Source: 70-18 sp041691815 (GTDB lineage Bacteria; Pseudomonadota; Alphaproteobacteria; Acetobacterales; Acetobacteraceae). From it: 44,098 bases of DNA. This document shows positions 43,270 to 44,098 of this stretch, piece after piece. Positions within the stretch are counted from its first letter, which is position 1; every line of letters starts with the position of its first letter. The stretch spans positions 1 through 44,098 of the forward strand of contig JBEPTZ010000023.1 in assembly GCA_041691815.1 (NCBI GenBank). Direction: 5' to 3'. The position numbers and the translations under genes are program-made. A model generated the notes under the pieces. That model ran no database searches and was not told where the DNA came from. It saw only the letters and a list, made by a program, of their open reading frames with translations.

Positions 43270-44098
43270 TCACCCGGTCGGCCGCCACGCCCGCAATTCG
43301 TCGATGCCGGTGCGCAGCATCGCCTGCATGTCGCGCAACCGGGCCTCGATGCCCTCCGCCGCCGGTGCCTCCGCCAGTTCGGCCGCCGCCTGGGCGAGCC
43401 GCAGCAGGCCCACCCCGTTCGCCGCGCGCTTCAGCCGCGTCGCCGCCGTGGACAGGGCTTCGGGGTCGCTGGCGGCCAGCGTGGTCATCCGGGCAAGCTG
43501 GATCGGCATCAGCGCGACGAAATGGTTGACCACGTCCAGCGTCGGCCCGGCGGCGATGTCCAGCACCAGCTGGTCCAGCACCGCCGGGTCGAAATGCCGC
43601 GAGCCGGTTGCCGGCATGGCGGAAGCCGCCCCCGCCGCCTGGTGCGGCGCAGCGGCGCCCAGCACCTGCGCCAGCGCCTCGCCCAGCCGCGCCGCACTGA
43701 TCGGCTTGGCCTCGAATTGCGTCATCCCCGCCGCCAGGCAGTGCGTCTCGCTGTCCTGCATGGCATTGGCGCTGAGGCCGATGATCGGAATCGTCGCAGC
43801 CTTGCCGCCCAGCGCGCGGATCGCCGCGGTGGCCGTCAGGCCGTCCATCTCCGGCATCATCACGTCCATCAGCACCGCGTCATGGCCGCCCTGGCGCACC
43901 GCCTCCACCGCTTCGCGGCCATTCTCCACCGCCTCCACCTTGTAGCCCAGGCGCTCCAGCATGCGGGTCACCACCAGCCGGTTGGTGGCGTTGTCCTCGG
44001 CCACCAGCACGGTCTGGCGCGGCGTGTCCGGCGCGGCCCGGGGGGCCGGCGGATGTGGCGAGGCGCCGGCCGGCGGGGCCGGCGATTGTGGCGAGGCG
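43270..44098 (-). CDS. Hybrid histidine kinase C-terminus: receiver and degenerate HPt, 5'-truncated
   Basis: The frame is open to the window edge, so only the C-terminal part is visible. A Pro/Ala-rich linker (ASPQSPAPPAGASPHPPAP) leads into a receiver domain: VLVAEDNATNRLVV, acceptor Asp in AVLMDVMMPEMDG, Ser in IGLSANAM and Lys in FEAKPIS. A helical HPt-like domain follows, but the segment that should hold the phosphorylatable His reads AATRLKRAANGVG, with Thr at the His position. This architecture is typical of hybrid sensor kinases; the sensor and kinase parts lie beyond the window. Confidence 0.88.
   Translation of the reverse strand, partial: ASPQSPAPPAGASPHPPAPRAAPDTPRQTVLVAEDNATNRLVVTRMLERLGYKVEAVENGREAVEAVRQGGHDAVLMDVMMPEMDGLTATAAIRALGGKAATIPIIGLSANAMQDSETHCLAAGMTQFEAKPISAARLGEALAQVLGAAAPHQAAGAASAMPATGSRHFDPAVLDQLVLDIAAGPTLDVVNHFVALMPIQLARMTTLAASDPEALSTAATRLKRAANGVGLLRLAQAAAELAEAPAAEGIEARLRDMQAMLRTGIDELRAWRPTG

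Overview
The window is GC-rich, densely coded alphaproteobacterial chromosome. The ftsH-folP-glmM-thiD block, a Hint-domain protein, and many short catabolic operons resemble Acetobacteraceae (Rhodospirillales). That placement is inferred from gene content and order; there is no rRNA or other marker in the window. I saw no tRNA or rRNA gene, CRISPR array, transposase or phage gene.

Layout. 1-5.1 kb: a housekeeping operon (5'-truncated ftsH, folP, a rhodanese, glmM, thiD). 5.1-7.3 kb: an AT-rich intergenic island, then a 440-residue Hint-domain protein closed by a clear intrinsic terminator. 7.5-11.1 kb: a second, complete ftsH behind a universal stress protein gene, divergent from a CBS-BON gene. 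Both promoters appear to share one FNR/FixK-type box. 11.1-15.1 kb: a DMT exporter, two dehydrogenases in a coupled pair and a D-2-hydroxyacid dehydrogenase. 15.2-19.0 kb: a plus-strand carboxylate or sugar-acid operon (GST, DapA-family lyase, CRYL1-type dehydrogenase, MFS permease). 19.1-26.6 kb: a frameshifted FMN reductase, an M20 peptidase, an OmpR-type regulator, a catalytically degenerate HtrA-like protein, a class III aminotransferase, an IolE-like dehydratase, an HpcH/HpaI aldolase and a lone receiver protein. 26.7-30.7 kb: an acyl-CoA synthetase, a DUF2000 gene broken by an amber codon, a small helical protein, a DUF1989 protein and a nitroreductase. 30.8-38.8 kb: a polar amino-acid/opine-type ABC transporter, a GNAT, an SMP-30/PhyH/ureohydrolase operon with overlapping genes, and an FAD-dependent amine oxidase. 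With DUF1989 nearby, this region suggests use of a guanidino or opine-like nitrogen compound. 38.9-44.1 kb: a persulfide dioxygenase-rhodanese fusion, an ECHDC3-type crotonase, a VOC protein, a TetR/NTF2-like pair with a palindromic operator, and the C-terminal end of a hybrid histidine kinase.

The most striking non-coding feature is a dispersed element of about 130 bp present in three full copies (19031, 33980, 37343) and one half copy (41995). Each copy lies at gene 3' ends. It has two outer hairpins flanking an A-tract/core/T-tract inverted repeat, and one outer hairpin shows compensatory base changes between copies. It looks like a mobile or domesticated bidirectional terminator. Two other families of intergenic palindrome (30024 and 40864/7381) also sit between genes, and one of them supplies the stop codons of both neighbouring genes.
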